A DNA stretch of 64,000 nucleotides from Pantoea cypripedii (GCF_011395035.1 NZ_CP024768.1:2579286-2643285), one strand, 5' to 3'; counted from the first letter of the stretch, positions 35,504 through 44,944 are shown. Numbers and translations: made by a program. Notes: generated from the letters alone by a model not told the origin.

Positions 35504-35554
35504 GGTGCGCATAAATGCGCACCCTACGGCGTAAGGTCGGCATTTATGCCGACC
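35504..35554. repeat. RAYT-flanking REP pair (family B), upstream copy
   Basis: A hairpin GGTGCGCATAAATGCGCACC followed by CTAC, three bases, then GTAA and a second hairpin GGTCGGCATTTATGCCGACC. The two units face each other over three bases. The foot of the second is GTAA rather than GTAG. Confidence 0.88.
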
Positions 35555-35689
35555 TGTGATTCAGCTTTTAAATGATGTGCAACCCTCTGCAAATATAAAA
35601 ATCGGTTGGAAAAGTGCGCGCATTGGATGAATTCTCTATTCGAATGCATTAACACAACAGACGATAATTGTTTTCGCAGGGAGGCAAAA

Positions 35690-36136
35690 ATGAAAAATCG
35701 CAAATACCCACGACTGAAAAACTATGACTACAAAACAACTGGTGCTTATTTCATTACCCTCGTTTGCCATCAACGGCTACCTTTGTTTGGCAGAATAAGC
35801 TCAGGTACATTTCATCCAACATTATTGGGTGAAACCACATGGTACGAATGGAATAACTTAACCTGCAGATATCCATCATGGCTGAGGACTGACGCTTTCG
35901 TTCTTATGCCCAACCACCTTCATGGCATTCTCTGGCTACTGGATGGCTGTCCACGGTCGGTATCGGATATTATTGGTTTATTTAAATCCGGAGTGACCAG
36001 ACAGTTCCACCTGAAAATCTGGCAGCGTAGTTTTTATGATCGCGTTATTAGGGATGAATATGAATTATTGAAAATAAGAGAATACATTCAAAATAACCCA
36101 TTGCAATGGGCATTGGATCGTTTATATATACCATGA
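35690..36136 (+). CDS. REP-associated tyrosine transposase (RAYT)
   Basis: A 148-residue Y1-type HUH single-strand DNA nuclease of the TnpA-REP family. The HUH pair is H76-L-H78 in LMPNHLHGI; the likely nucleophile is Y116 in WQRSFYDRVIRDEYE, followed by REYIQNNPLQW. The N-terminal RLKNYDYKTTGAYFITLVCH is typical. ATG 35690 follows the excellent site AGGGAGG. The gene is much more AT-rich than its surroundings and is bracketed by REP pairs at 35504-35554 and 36153-36203, the standard layout for a RAYT with its substrate hairpins. These enzymes are thought to spread and maintain REPs. Confidence 0.92.
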   Translation: MKNRKYPRLKNYDYKTTGAYFITLVCHQRLPLFGRISSGTFHPTLLGETTWYEWNNLTCRYPSWLRTDAFVLMPNHLHGILWLLDGCPRSVSDIIGLFKSGVTRQFHLKIWQRSFYDRVIRDEYELLKIREYIQNNPLQWALDRLYIP

Positions 36137-36152
36137 TGAATTTATTTTTCCA

Positions 36153-36203
36153 GGTGCGCATAAATGCGCACCCTACAATGTAGGGTCGGCATTCATGCCG
36201 ACC
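36153..36203. repeat. RAYT-flanking REP pair (family B), downstream copy
   Basis: Same organisation as the upstream pair: GGTGCGCATAAATGCGCACC, CTAC, AAT, GTAG, then GGTCGGCATTCATGCCGACC. Confidence 0.88.
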
Positions 36204-36220
36204 TGGTCAATAACCGCACC

Positions 36221-36248
36221 GTACATAATGACGGCATTTATGCCGACC
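36221..36248. repeat. Additional degenerate family B REP unit
   Basis: GTAC, a few bases, then GACGGCATTTATGCCGACC: a third hairpin of the same type with an imperfect foot, just after the 3' end of the SDR gene on the other strand. Confidence 0.6.
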
Positions 36249-36259
36249 GGGTATTTAAT

Positions 36260-37102
36260 TTACGACGGAAAATCCGTATCAATCGAGGTCTGTTTCCACG
36301 CCTCGACCTGCGCCAGGCGTTCTTTCAGCTTGCTGGTCACCGCGTCATAACCCCAGGCCCCCATCACCAGATGGCGCGGTGGATTGGCGTTTTCGGTGAT
36401 AGCAATCATCGCGCTGGCGGCGCGTGCCGGATCACCCGCCTGGGTGCCGCTGTATTCCGAAGTGGCTTTCATACGCGCCGCCGCGGTTGCGGCATACTCC
36501 GGCAGCTTGCTCGGCGTCTGGTGTAGCGAACGCCCTGCCCAGTCGGTGCGGAACGGGCCGGGTTCGACACAGGTAACGTGAATGCCCAGCGGGGCGGTTT
36601 CCAGCGCCAGCGAATCCGACCAGCCCTCCACCGCGTGCTTGCTGGCTGAGTAATAACCCGAGCTGGCAAAACCCATAAATCCAGCCACCGAGGTGATGTT
36701 GATAATATGCCCGCTGCGTGCCTGACGCATCGCTGGCAAGATGGCGCGGGTCAGGGCAAATAAGCCAAACACGTTGGCATCAAACTGAGCGCGGATTTCC
36801 TGATCCTCGCCCTCTTCTACTGAACTTTGATAACCGTAGCCGGCGTTGTTGACCAGCACATCAATGGTGCCAAACGTCGCCAGCGCTTTGGCTACCGCGG
36901 CATCAATGCTGGCCTGCTGCGTCACATCCAGCGCCACCGCCAGCGCGTTGCTGTGCCCCTCAACTAAATCCTGCACTTTCGCCGGATCGCGAGCGGTTAC
37001 CACGGTTTGGAAACCACGCGCAATCGCCTGCTGCGCCAGTTCGCGACCAAAGCCTGTGGAGCAGCCGGAAATAAACCATACGGGATGTTTTGCTGTTGCC
37101 AT
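36260..37102 (-). CDS. Short-chain dehydrogenase/reductase
   Basis: A 280-residue classical SDR. Cofactor motif SGCSTGFGRELAQ (about residues 12-24), NNAGYGYQSSVEEG, NITSVAGFMGFASSGYYSAS with the YSASK active site, and VEPGPFRTDW. The length and the CSTGFG variant fit the group of SDRs annotated as oxidoreductases acting on retinol/steroid-like or aliphatic alcohols; the real substrate is unknown. It lies about 100 bases after hyuB on the same strand and may be the last gene of that unit, but could be separate. Confidence 0.85.
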   Translation of the reverse strand: MATAKHPVWFISGCSTGFGRELAQQAIARGFQTVVTARDPAKVQDLVEGHSNALAVALDVTQQASIDAAVAKALATFGTIDVLVNNAGYGYQSSVEEGEDQEIRAQFDANVFGLFALTRAILPAMRQARSGHIINITSVAGFMGFASSGYYSASKHAVEGWSDSLALETAPLGIHVTCVEPGPFRTDWAGRSLHQTPSKLPEYAATAAARMKATSEYSGTQAGDPARAASAMIAITENANPPRHLVMGAWGYDAVTSKLKERLAQVEAWKQTSIDTDFPS

Positions 37103-37206
37103 GCTGAGACTCTCCTGAAAAGGTCAGATGCCCGATGACCCCGCCATCGGGCAAAGAGGTTAAGCCTGGCAGGAATGCCACAACGGTTTTAGCCAGTTGT
37201 GCGTCA

Positions 37207-39180
37207 TCAAACCCTCATCGCCGGATAACGCTGGCGCAACTCGCTGAAGATGGCGTGCATCTGCGCTGCCATTTCCATCTCTGGCTGGCTAGCGGCCTCC
37301 ACTGCCTTAAACACCTGATGTTTAAGAAAATGACGCCAGCCAACCGGCGCAGCCGCCAGAAAGGTGGTCAGCAACTGATAACGTTGCGGTGTCCATACGG
37401 TTTCGAACGCGTTGCGCGCCGCGCCGTGATCAAAATGTTCAGCAGCAGGCTGACGCATGACGTGACGCAGCTCAGCGGTCGCCACCTCGTCAACCGCGTC
37501 ATTGACGATCGCCACCCCATATTGCTCGCGAGCCGCCGCCAGGCTGACGAAGCCGCAGCGCACATCCCGGAGCACCGCCTGCACATCACGATCTACCGCC
37601 CGGCCATAGCCCCCCGCTCCCGGACCACACACCTCAACCACATCCCCAGGCTGGCAGCGAATCACATCGGTGTTGCCATGCTCGATGATCTCACCCTCAC
37701 GCAGGGTGCGAAAGTGCGACAAACCACCCGGCGCGCCCCCCAAAACCCCCGCTGAGGCAAATACCGAACGGTTCCGGTTACGCGCGGTGACCAGCGTGTC
37801 CGGGGCGAAAACCTCAAACACCATTTCGCTGGCTAAGCCGCCGCGATAACGCCCGGCCCCGGCGCTGTCAGGCACCAGACCATAGCGATGGAAATGGATC
37901 GGCACCTCCGCTTCGTTGATCTCAATCGGCGTGTTTTTCAGGAAGGCGGATAAGCCGCCGGATCCATCCGGGCCATCGTGACGTGGCGTACCGCCCGCAC
38001 CACCGCCCACCGGGCCGAGTGAGGCTACCACGCTGTGGTTAGCTGCATCGCTGGTGCGAATATTCATGATGGAGTTGCCACCCGGCGAATTGGCGGGCAG
38101 ACGATCGGGGATAGCCTGTGAAAACACGCCGAGGGTGGCGATCTGCGACAGGGCGCAGGTCAGCGAACGCATACCCACTGCCGCCGGTGCTTCACAGTTC
38201 ATCACCGTTCCCGGCGGCAGAATGGCGCGCGTCGGGCGCAGCGTACCCGCGTTCAGCAACAGGTTACGATCCAGCGTGGAGAGCACATAGGTGACCCCCA
38301 CCAGCGCCAGCGGGTGGCGCTCACGTCCACCGGTCGGCATGTTCAGCGAGGAAGCCAGCTGCGGGTCGCTGCCGGTGTAATCCAGCTCCAGCGTTTCACC
38401 CTGCACCCGCAGGGTGATCGCCACCCGGCAGGGAAAACCGCCTTCACCATCCTCATCGGCAAAGTCCGCATAGAAATATTCACCGTCGGGAATGGTGGCG
38501 ATAATGCTGCGCGCCTGGCGTTCGGCATATTCCAGCATGCCGTCGATACCTTGCAGAAAATCCACCACGCCGAAACGGGCGATAATCTCGTGGATTTTAC
38601 GCTCACCGACGTTAACTGAGGCAAGCTGGGCTTTGAAGTCGCCCCAATTCTGATCCGGTACACGCACGTTGAGCCGCATAATGCGCGCCACTTCTTCATT
38701 TAACTCACCGTTACGCACGATTTTCAGGGGCGGAATACGAATGCCTTCCTGCACGATATCGGTCAGGGAACGCGACAGCGAAGCCGGGACCGCGCCGCCG
38801 ACATCGGTGTTGTGAATATGCCCCACCACAAAGCAGACGATTTCGCCCTGATGAAACACCGGTTTCCAGATATGGATATCCGGCGAGTGGGTTGCTACGT
38901 TGCCCGCGTAGGAGTCGTTGGTGATGCAGATATCTCCCTCGTCATAATGGTCAATCAGGGTCAGCACCGGACCATAATCAATGCCGCTGTACCAGGGTGC
39001 GCCAAAGCTGCGCGGAGAGGCAAACGCCAGGCCGTCACGGCTGACAATCTGGCAGGAGAAATCTTCCGTCTCTTTGACGAAGGTGGAGTGCGCGGTGCGC
39101 ATCAGGGTAAACGCCATCGCGTCGGCCGCTGCCGCACAATAGTTGGCGAGAATTTGCAGGTTACGTCCGTCAATCGCCAT
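37207..39180 (-). CDS. hyuB: Hydantoinase B/oxoprolinase family subunit (HyuB)
   Basis: A 657-residue subunit of the HyuA/HyuB family (N-methylhydantoinase, 5-oxoprolinase, acetophenone/acetone carboxylase relatives). Recognisable parts are ADAMAFTLMRTAHSTFVKET, GDICITNDSYAGNVATHSPD, the FVVGHIHNTDVGGAVP metal-type segment and GRGAGGYGR-like residues near the C-terminus (CGPGAGGYGRAVDRDV). It partners HyuA, which lies one base upstream. It probably performs an ATP-dependent ring opening or carboxylation on a hydantoin- or lactam-like substrate. Confidence 0.88.
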   Translation of the reverse strand: MAIDGRNLQILANYCAAAADAMAFTLMRTAHSTFVKETEDFSCQIVSRDGLAFASPRSFGAPWYSGIDYGPVLTLIDHYDEGDICITNDSYAGNVATHSPDIHIWKPVFHQGEIVCFVVGHIHNTDVGGAVPASLSRSLTDIVQEGIRIPPLKIVRNGELNEEVARIMRLNVRVPDQNWGDFKAQLASVNVGERKIHEIIARFGVVDFLQGIDGMLEYAERQARSIIATIPDGEYFYADFADEDGEGGFPCRVAITLRVQGETLELDYTGSDPQLASSLNMPTGGRERHPLALVGVTYVLSTLDRNLLLNAGTLRPTRAILPPGTVMNCEAPAAVGMRSLTCALSQIATLGVFSQAIPDRLPANSPGGNSIMNIRTSDAANHSVVASLGPVGGGAGGTPRHDGPDGSGGLSAFLKNTPIEINEAEVPIHFHRYGLVPDSAGAGRYRGGLASEMVFEVFAPDTLVTARNRNRSVFASAGVLGGAPGGLSHFRTLREGEIIEHGNTDVIRCQPGDVVEVCGPGAGGYGRAVDRDVQAVLRDVRCGFVSLAAAREQYGVAIVNDAVDEVATAELRHVMRQPAAEHFDHGAARNAFETVWTPQRYQLLTTFLAAAPVGWRHFLKHQVFKAVEAASQPEMEMAAQMHAIFSELRQRYPAMRV

Positions 39181-39181
39181 C

Positions 39182-41230
39182 TTAATGCGCCTCCAGTGGG
39201 GTAATCAGTAAATTGCCAAACTCATCTACCCGCACCTGCATGTGCGGTGGGACGCAGGTGGTGCAGTCATCCTGCGCGATAATCACCGGCCCTAACAGCT
39301 GATGCCCGGCACGCAGGCTGACGCGCAGCACCACATCAACCTGATGTTCTGCCCCATCAATCCACGCGCGGGTCTGTTGCGCCACGACCACCGGCCCGCT
39401 GGCGGCTGCCAGACGATTTAGCGTGGGTTTGGGGGTCGGCGAGGCGATCACCAGCCGCAGATTGATGATTTGTACCGGCGCGCTGGCGTCATGATGTCCA
39501 AACAGCTGCTGATGCTGACGATCAAAGGCATCATGCAGGGCGCTGACATTGGCCTGTACCAGCCAGGACGCCTCCAGCATCACTTCAATTTCGAATGACT
39601 GACCGCGATAGCGCATATCGGCGCTGTAGTGCAATGTGAAGGGCATCGCGGCACCGTGTTGCTCACTCAACCAGCCACGGGCACGCAGGCTGAGCGCTTC
39701 CGCTTCTGTCGCCAGTTTATCCGCCAGTGAGGCATCCAGATCGCTGTACAAGGTGCGGATAAAGTCATTGCGAATATCCGCCACCAGTCCACCCAGCGCA
39801 GACAGCACGCCCGGCGTCGGCGGCACAATCACCCCTTTCATATTCAGTTCACGCGCCAGGAAGCAGCCCATCATCGGCCCGGCACCACCAAAGGCGAGGA
39901 ACCAGAATTCACGCGGGTCGAGGCCAAAGCGCGACAGCAGGCCGCTGGTGTCGCTGTACATGCTGGAAATCGCCAGTTCGATGGCGGTTTCTGCCGTTTC
40001 CTCCACCGAGATGCCCAGGGTTTCCGCCAGCGGCTGCCAGGCGGCGCGTGCCGCGGCAACATCCACCCTGACGGCGTTATAGCCCAGATCGCCATGGCCG
40101 ATCATGCCGCAGGCGGCAAAAGCATCAGTGGCGGTCGGCTGGGTGCCGCCACGCTGGAAACACACCGGTCCCGGCAGGGAGCCTGCGCTGTCCGGCCCCA
40201 TATGCAGCACGCCCTGATTATCGATCCATGCCAGTGAACCGCCCCCCTGCCCGACCGACGTCACCGCCACCGAGGGGATATAGATAGGGAAATCACCGAT
40301 GATTTCCCCGTTGCCCTGGGCAACCTGGCCATCAATGATCACCGCCACATCGGCGCTGGTGCCGCCAATATCGAGGCTAAGGATTTTGTTAAAGCCGCAG
40401 GTGCTGGCGAGGAAGCTGGCACCAATGACGCCGGAGGCGGTGCCGGACAACACCATCTGCACGCATTCGCTTTTCGCCTGCTCCACCCCCATCACCCCAC
40501 CGTTGGATTTGGTGATACGCGGCGGCGGCGTCACGCCCATGGTGTTCAGGGCGCGTTCAAAGGATTCGAGATAATGGATCACCATCGGCTGAACATAAGC
40601 GTTAATGGTGGCGGTGATGGTGCGTTCATACTCGCGAATGATGGGCCAGATATCTGCCGAGCAGGAGGTCAGTAATTCTGGTGCCTGTTCATTGATAATG
40701 GCTTTCACCGCCGCTTCATTGTGGCGATTGCGGTAGCTGTGCAGCAGCGCCACCACAATGCCCTGGCACCCCGCCGTCCGCGCGCCCGCAATGGCCGCCA
40801 GCACGCTGTCACGATCAACGTCCTGCAACACGGCACCCTTGCGGTCAGTACGTTCTTTAATGGCAAACACCCGGTCACGGGAAATCAGCGGTTCTGGTCG
40901 GCGTGAGAACAGGTCGTGGATATGGGGAATTTTCAGACGTGCCAGCTCCAGCACATCACAAAAACCCTCGGTGGCGAACAGCGCCAGTTTGACTCCACGC
41001 CGCTGGATGACCGCGTTAATCCCCACCGTGGTGCCGTGGGTGAAATAGTCGATTTGCTGTGGCGCGATGCCGTCGCGTTGTTCCAGTTGCGCCAGCCCGG
41101 TGAGAATTTCACTGCCGGGCTGATCCGGTCGCGATAACACTTTCAAGGTGTGAATCTGATTGGTCTGCTCGTTCAGGACGGCGAAATCAGTAAAGGAGCC
41201 GCCAATATCTACGCCAACGCGGTAACCCAT
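39182..41230 (-). CDS. hyuA: Hydantoinase A/oxoprolinase family ATPase subunit (HyuA)
   Basis: A 682-residue ASKHA-fold ATPase subunit. The phosphate-binding motif VGVDIGGSFTDFAVL is at the N-terminus and the second in ILSLDIGGTSADVAVI; THGTTVGINAVIQRRG and AFGGAGPMMGCFLARELNMK are family hallmarks. Together with HyuB it hydrolyses ATP to open a cyclic amide. In a cluster otherwise devoted to amine and amino acid oxidation, 5-oxoproline or N-methylhydantoin are reasonable but unproven substrates. It follows the acetyltransferase by 15 bases. Confidence 0.88.
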   Translation of the reverse strand: MGYRVGVDIGGSFTDFAVLNEQTNQIHTLKVLSRPDQPGSEILTGLAQLEQRDGIAPQQIDYFTHGTTVGINAVIQRRGVKLALFATEGFCDVLELARLKIPHIHDLFSRRPEPLISRDRVFAIKERTDRKGAVLQDVDRDSVLAAIAGARTAGCQGIVVALLHSYRNRHNEAAVKAIINEQAPELLTSCSADIWPIIREYERTITATINAYVQPMVIHYLESFERALNTMGVTPPPRITKSNGGVMGVEQAKSECVQMVLSGTASGVIGASFLASTCGFNKILSLDIGGTSADVAVIIDGQVAQGNGEIIGDFPIYIPSVAVTSVGQGGGSLAWIDNQGVLHMGPDSAGSLPGPVCFQRGGTQPTATDAFAACGMIGHGDLGYNAVRVDVAAARAAWQPLAETLGISVEETAETAIELAISSMYSDTSGLLSRFGLDPREFWFLAFGGAGPMMGCFLARELNMKGVIVPPTPGVLSALGGLVADIRNDFIRTLYSDLDASLADKLATEAEALSLRARGWLSEQHGAAMPFTLHYSADMRYRGQSFEIEVMLEASWLVQANVSALHDAFDRQHQQLFGHHDASAPVQIINLRLVIASPTPKPTLNRLAAASGPVVVAQQTRAWIDGAEHQVDVVLRVSLRAGHQLLGPVIIAQDDCTTCVPPHMQVRVDEFGNLLITPLEAH

Positions 41231-41245
41231 GGTGTTTTCCCATTA

Positions 41246-41692
41246 TCAGGAGAGCGGAAATTCCATCAGCTTGTGCGGATCCTGTACCACACGCCAGCCA
41301 AGGCGCTGGTAGAGCTGATGGGCATCATTCGTCAATAGCATCCAGCGGCGCACCGTTTGTAACTCCGGGTGCTCGCGCACGCAGGTCGCCAGCCAGCTGC
41401 CAAGACCGTGGCCGCGCCAGTTTTCATCAATGATCACGTCACATAACCAGCCGAAGCGGGTGTAGTCAGTCACCAGCCGGGCAAAGCCAATTTGTTGATT
41501 TTGATGATAAAGGCCAAACGGCAGCGACCCGGCAATCGAGCGCTCGGTTTTCGCGCGCGGCTGGCCCTGCGCCCAGTAAGAACGCACCGCCAGCTGATCA
41601 TGAATCCAGTCAATATCGAGGCGCTGACGTTCGGTGGAGAGAGTGAAGTCATCGCGCTGCCACTGCTGAGCGGGGATGGTTAAGGCGTCCAT
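41246..41692 (-). CDS. GNAT-family N-acetyltransferase
   Basis: A 148-residue acetyltransferase. Motif A is DVIIDENWRGHGLGSWLATC (R-G-H-G-L-G), preceded by LPFGLYHQNQQIGFARLVTD, and the C-terminal part MLLTNDAHQLYQRLGWRVV is typical of small-molecule GNATs. ATG 41692 follows AAGGAG. It appears to be the first gene of the unit with hyuA and hyuB, separated from the Lrp gene by a REP pair and a short GCGGCT/AGCCGC hairpin. Confidence 0.87.
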   Translation of the reverse strand: MDALTIPAQQWQRDDFTLSTERQRLDIDWIHDQLAVRSYWAQGQPRAKTERSIAGSLPFGLYHQNQQIGFARLVTDYTRFGWLCDVIIDENWRGHGLGSWLATCVREHPELQTVRRWMLLTNDAHQLYQRLGWRVVQDPHKLMEFPLS

Positions 41693-41825
41693 GGCAACTC
41701 CTTGTAAAGTGGTGAATTGAGTGTAAAGGCGTCGGAGCAAGCAAAGCGGCTGAAGCCGCAGTCTTAACCACTAAGATAAAGGGAATTTTGTACGATGGAG
41801 AAATTTTATGCTGTGGGGATGGATT

Positions 41826-41887
41826 GCGCGATAAATCGCGCCGCTACGCCAGCGTGCAGTCATTTGTAGCGGCGCGATTTATCGCGC
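41826..41887. repeat. REP pair (family A BIME), locus 6
   Basis: Units at 41826-41847 and 41866-41887 face each other over an 18-base spacer. It lies between the 3' end of the Lrp-type gene and the acetyltransferase. Confidence 0.9.
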
Positions 41888-41915
41888 GAATTTAAGCAAC
41901 AGCGGCAAGGCGCAA

Positions 41916-42428
41916 CTACACCCCAAATTCCACCGAATTCTGCTTCGCGATCAGCGACCTCAACGGCACGCTGCTTTTCATAATTGGCGATTTAATCACG
42001 ATATAACTGAAATACTTATCGATGCCGATTTGCGCATCCAGCATCTTCTCAATCACTTCCTGGTAATGTTCAATGCTGCGGGTAATAAAACGCAGCAAAT
42101 AGTCGTAACCGCCGGTGATCAGGTGGCACTCCATCAACTCATCCACATCACGCACCGCGCTTTCGAATTTCATAAAATCTTCGCGGCGATGGCCGGACAG
42201 GGTCACTTCGGTAAACACCGTCACCGAGTCGGTAATTTTGGTGAGATTGATGTGTGCTTCATAGCCGGTGATAAAACCCGCCTGCTCCAGCCGTTTCACC
42301 CGTTGCAGGCAGGGGCTGGGAGAAAGTCCAACGGCGTCGGCCAGGTTGACGTTGCTGATACGGCCATCTTTTTGTAGTTGCACCAGGATGTTGATATCGA
42401 TGCGGTCGAGTTTCATTAAGCCGTTCAT
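41916..42428 (-). CDS. Lrp/AsnC-family transcriptional regulator
   Basis: A 170-residue feast/famine regulator. The N-terminal HTH covers LDRIDINILVQLQKDGRISN and LSPSPCLQRVKRLEQAGFIT; the C-terminal RAM domain has VTVFTEVTLSGHRREDFMKF and GGYDYLLRFITRSIEHYQEV. ATG 42428 has GAGGGG eight bases upstream. It follows the GabT-like aminotransferase gene on the same strand and probably responds to an amino acid made or used by the catabolic cluster. It is not Lrp itself. Confidence 0.9.
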   Translation of the reverse strand: MNGLMKLDRIDINILVQLQKDGRISNVNLADAVGLSPSPCLQRVKRLEQAGFITGYEAHINLTKITDSVTVFTEVTLSGHRREDFMKFESAVRDVDELMECHLITGGYDYLLRFITRSIEHYQEVIEKMLDAQIGIDKYFSYIVIKSPIMKSSVPLRSLIAKQNSVEFGV

Positions 42429-42569
42429 AGCACCCCTCATTGTTGACCAACTGTGCAGGTTATCCCGAAGGTATATCACGCTTTAATGTGGCTGCGCCAG
42501 CACTGACGCATGCCACGATTTTCGGGAAGCCTGAGAATAATTTCAGCAATATCAATGAGGAAGCCGGAT

Positions 42570-43886
42570 TTATCCGAGTCGGCCACTGGCGCGTGCCAGC
42601 GCGATATCAAAGATATGCAGCGCTTCTTCCAGCTGCGAATCCGTCGTCACCAGGGGTGCCAGGAAGCGGATGGTGTTGCGGTGCAGGCCACATTTAATCA
42701 GCAGCAATCCTTCCTGGCAGGCGCAGTCGAGGATCTTCTGCGTCATCACCGCGTCAGGACGTTTGGTCTCAAAGTCGATAATTTCTACCGCCTGCATAAA
42801 ACCGACGCCGCGCACGTCGCCAATACAGGCATACTTTTCCGCCAGCTGTTGCAGATGCGCATTGAGCCTGGCACCCAAATGATTGCTGCGCGCCAGCAGG
42901 TTGTCGTTTTCCAGCAGATCAAGCACCGCCAGTGCCGCCGCACAGCCAAGCGCGTTGCCGCCATAGGTACCGCCCAGCCCACCCGGTAACGGGGCATCCA
43001 TTATCGCGGCTTTACCCACCACGCCGGAGATGGGCAAACCGCCACCGAGGCTTTTCGCTACCGTGATCAGGTCCGGGGTGATAGCGGAATGCTGGAAGGC
43101 AAACATTTTGCCGGTACGACCAAAACCGGTCTGCACTTCATCGCAAATCAGTAAAATGCCGTGCTTCTCGGTAATACGACGCAGCGCCTGCATAAAGCTG
43201 GCCCCGGCAGGCAGAAAACCGCCATCACCCTGTACCGGTTCGATGATGATCGCGGCGACGCGTTCCGGCGCAATCTGTACCGCAAACAATTGATCCAGCG
43301 CTTGCAGACAATCTTCATCGCTCACGCCATAAAACGCATTCGGGAACGGCAGGCGATACACCTCGCCCGGGAAAGGACCAAAATTCTGTTTATAAGGCTG
43401 GCTCATGCCGGTCAGGGTACATCCCAGCAGGGTGCGGCCATGAAACGCACCGTCAAACGCGATGATGCCGGAGCGCTGGGTATGGGCGCGGGCAATTTTC
43501 ACCGCATTTTCTACCGCCTCCGCGCCGCTGGTGAAAAACACGCTTTTGAACGGCTGACCATTCCCCACCAGCTGATTCAGGCGCTGTGCCAGCTCGATAT
43601 AGCCTGGATAGGCCACCACCTGGAAACAGGCGTGTGAAACCAGGCCCAGTTGACGGGTGACGGCATTGACCACTGCCGGATGGTTATGGCCCACGTTAAG
43701 TACGCCGATACCGCCGACGAAATCGAGGTAGCGGTTGCCCTCCACGTCCCACACTTCGCTACCTTTTGCCCGCTCGATCACCAGCGGATGCGCGGTGACT
43801 ATGCCACGCGGCACATGCTGCTCACGCGCGTCCAGTAACAGGCTGTTATCGGAATATGTTTGCTGTTCCGCCATGACATTCTGCAT
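42570..43886 (-). CDS. gabT: 4-aminobutyrate aminotransferase (GabT-like)
   Basis: A 438-residue class III PLP transaminase. It shows VEGNRYLDFVGGIGVLNVGH, VFFTSGAEAVENAVKIARA, AFDGAFHGRTLLGCTLTGMS, the PLP region LLICDEVQTGFGRTGKMFAF, and the lysine in ITVAKSLGGGLP, with FLAPLVTTDSQLEEALHIF at the end. It closely resembles GabT/PuuE, so GABA to succinate semialdehyde is likely, though other omega-amino acids are possible. ATG 43886 follows GAGGG. A matching semialdehyde dehydrogenase is encoded at 56274-57731. Confidence 0.9.
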   Translation of the reverse strand: MQNVMAEQQTYSDNSLLLDAREQHVPRGIVTAHPLVIERAKGSEVWDVEGNRYLDFVGGIGVLNVGHNHPAVVNAVTRQLGLVSHACFQVVAYPGYIELAQRLNQLVGNGQPFKSVFFTSGAEAVENAVKIARAHTQRSGIIAFDGAFHGRTLLGCTLTGMSQPYKQNFGPFPGEVYRLPFPNAFYGVSDEDCLQALDQLFAVQIAPERVAAIIIEPVQGDGGFLPAGASFMQALRRITEKHGILLICDEVQTGFGRTGKMFAFQHSAITPDLITVAKSLGGGLPISGVVGKAAIMDAPLPGGLGGTYGGNALGCAAALAVLDLLENDNLLARSNHLGARLNAHLQQLAEKYACIGDVRGVGFMQAVEIIDFETKRPDAVMTQKILDCACQEGLLLIKCGLHRNTIRFLAPLVTTDSQLEEALHIFDIALARASGRLG

Positions 43887-44017
43887 TTTTAACCCTCATC
43901 CACGTAACGTTCGGTTGGCTCAAGTATCGCAACCCGTTGGTTTCTCACGCTGCCGTAATTGCCGGAGCAGCGGCATTTCCTGTCAAAATCGTCAGCCTTT
44001 TTAGCAGGGAAATGTTT

Positions 44018-44944
44018 TCAGTATCCCCGGTTACGATCGATCACACCGACCATCGGTTCGCCGCGCTGATAGCGGCGCAGATTGTCGAGCAGTGCCGCTA
44101 CCGCGCTGTCGGTTTGCGTCTGACTGGCGATATGCGGCGTCAGCCAAATGGCCGGATGGTGCCAGAACGGATGTCCGGCTGGCAGCGGCTCGGGATCGGT
44201 CACATCGATCACCGCCGCGCTGAGCTGACCACTCGCCAGCGCCGCCAGCAGGTGATCATCATTGAGCTGTGGTCCACGTCCTACCTGTACCAGTGCCGCA
44301 CCGCTGGGCAGGCGGGCAAAGAGTTCCGCATTGAGTAACCCGCGCGTGCTGTCGGTAAGCGGCAGCAGGCACACCAGGATGTCGCTCTGGGCGAGAAACG
44401 CATCCAGTTGCTCGCTGCCATGCCAGCAGCGTACACCGTCGATCTCGCGTGGCGTCCGGCTCCAACCCGCGCAGTTAAAACCGAGCGACACCAGCTGCTT
44501 CAGCGCGGCCTGGCCGAGTTCTCCCAATCCCATCACCCCGACACGGCGCTCTCCGGCGGTATGTATTTTGTGGGTTTGCCACTGCTGCTCGCGCTGCTGT
44601 TGGAAGTAGCGCGGCATGTCGCGATGCAGCCCCAGCACGGCAAAAGTCACGTACTCCACCATGCCCTGCGTCAGGCCGGGTTCGATCATGCGCACCACCG
44701 GCAGATCCGGCGGCAGCGTGCTGAGGTCAAACTGATCAGCGCCTGCCCCTACTGACAGCAGCGCTTGCAGGTTTGGGAAGGTCGCCAGAATATTTTCCGG
44801 TGGCTGCCAGGCAATCAATACTTCAACCTGGGTGGCATCACCAATATCTGGCCAGATATGCAGCTGGATATCCGGCGCGTGCTGCGCCAGCCAGCGTTGC
44901 CAGTGCGCCCCGCGCACCGGGTCCGATTTATAGGCGATATGCAT
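44018..44944 (-). CDS. Glyoxylate/hydroxypyruvate reductase A-like D-2-hydroxyacid dehydrogenase
   Basis: A 308-residue NAD(P)H-dependent reductase of the GhrA branch. The Rossmann motif is VGVMGLGELGQAALKQLVSL; catalytic residues are in VQVGRGPQLNDDHL (Arg), DPEPLPAGHPFW (Glu) and WLTPHIASQT (His). It probably reduces an alpha-keto acid such as glyoxylate, a typical product of glycine or sarcosine oxidation, which would fit the adjacent FAD oxidase. Its start overlaps the upstream acetyltransferase stop (ATGA). Confidence 0.88.
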   Translation of the reverse strand: MHIAYKSDPVRGAHWQRWLAQHAPDIQLHIWPDIGDATQVEVLIAWQPPENILATFPNLQALLSVGAGADQFDLSTLPPDLPVVRMIEPGLTQGMVEYVTFAVLGLHRDMPRYFQQQREQQWQTHKIHTAGERRVGVMGLGELGQAALKQLVSLGFNCAGWSRTPREIDGVRCWHGSEQLDAFLAQSDILVCLLPLTDSTRGLLNAELFARLPSGAALVQVGRGPQLNDDHLLAALASGQLSAAVIDVTDPEPLPAGHPFWHHPAIWLTPHIASQTQTDSAVAALLDNLRRYQRGEPMVGVIDRNRGY

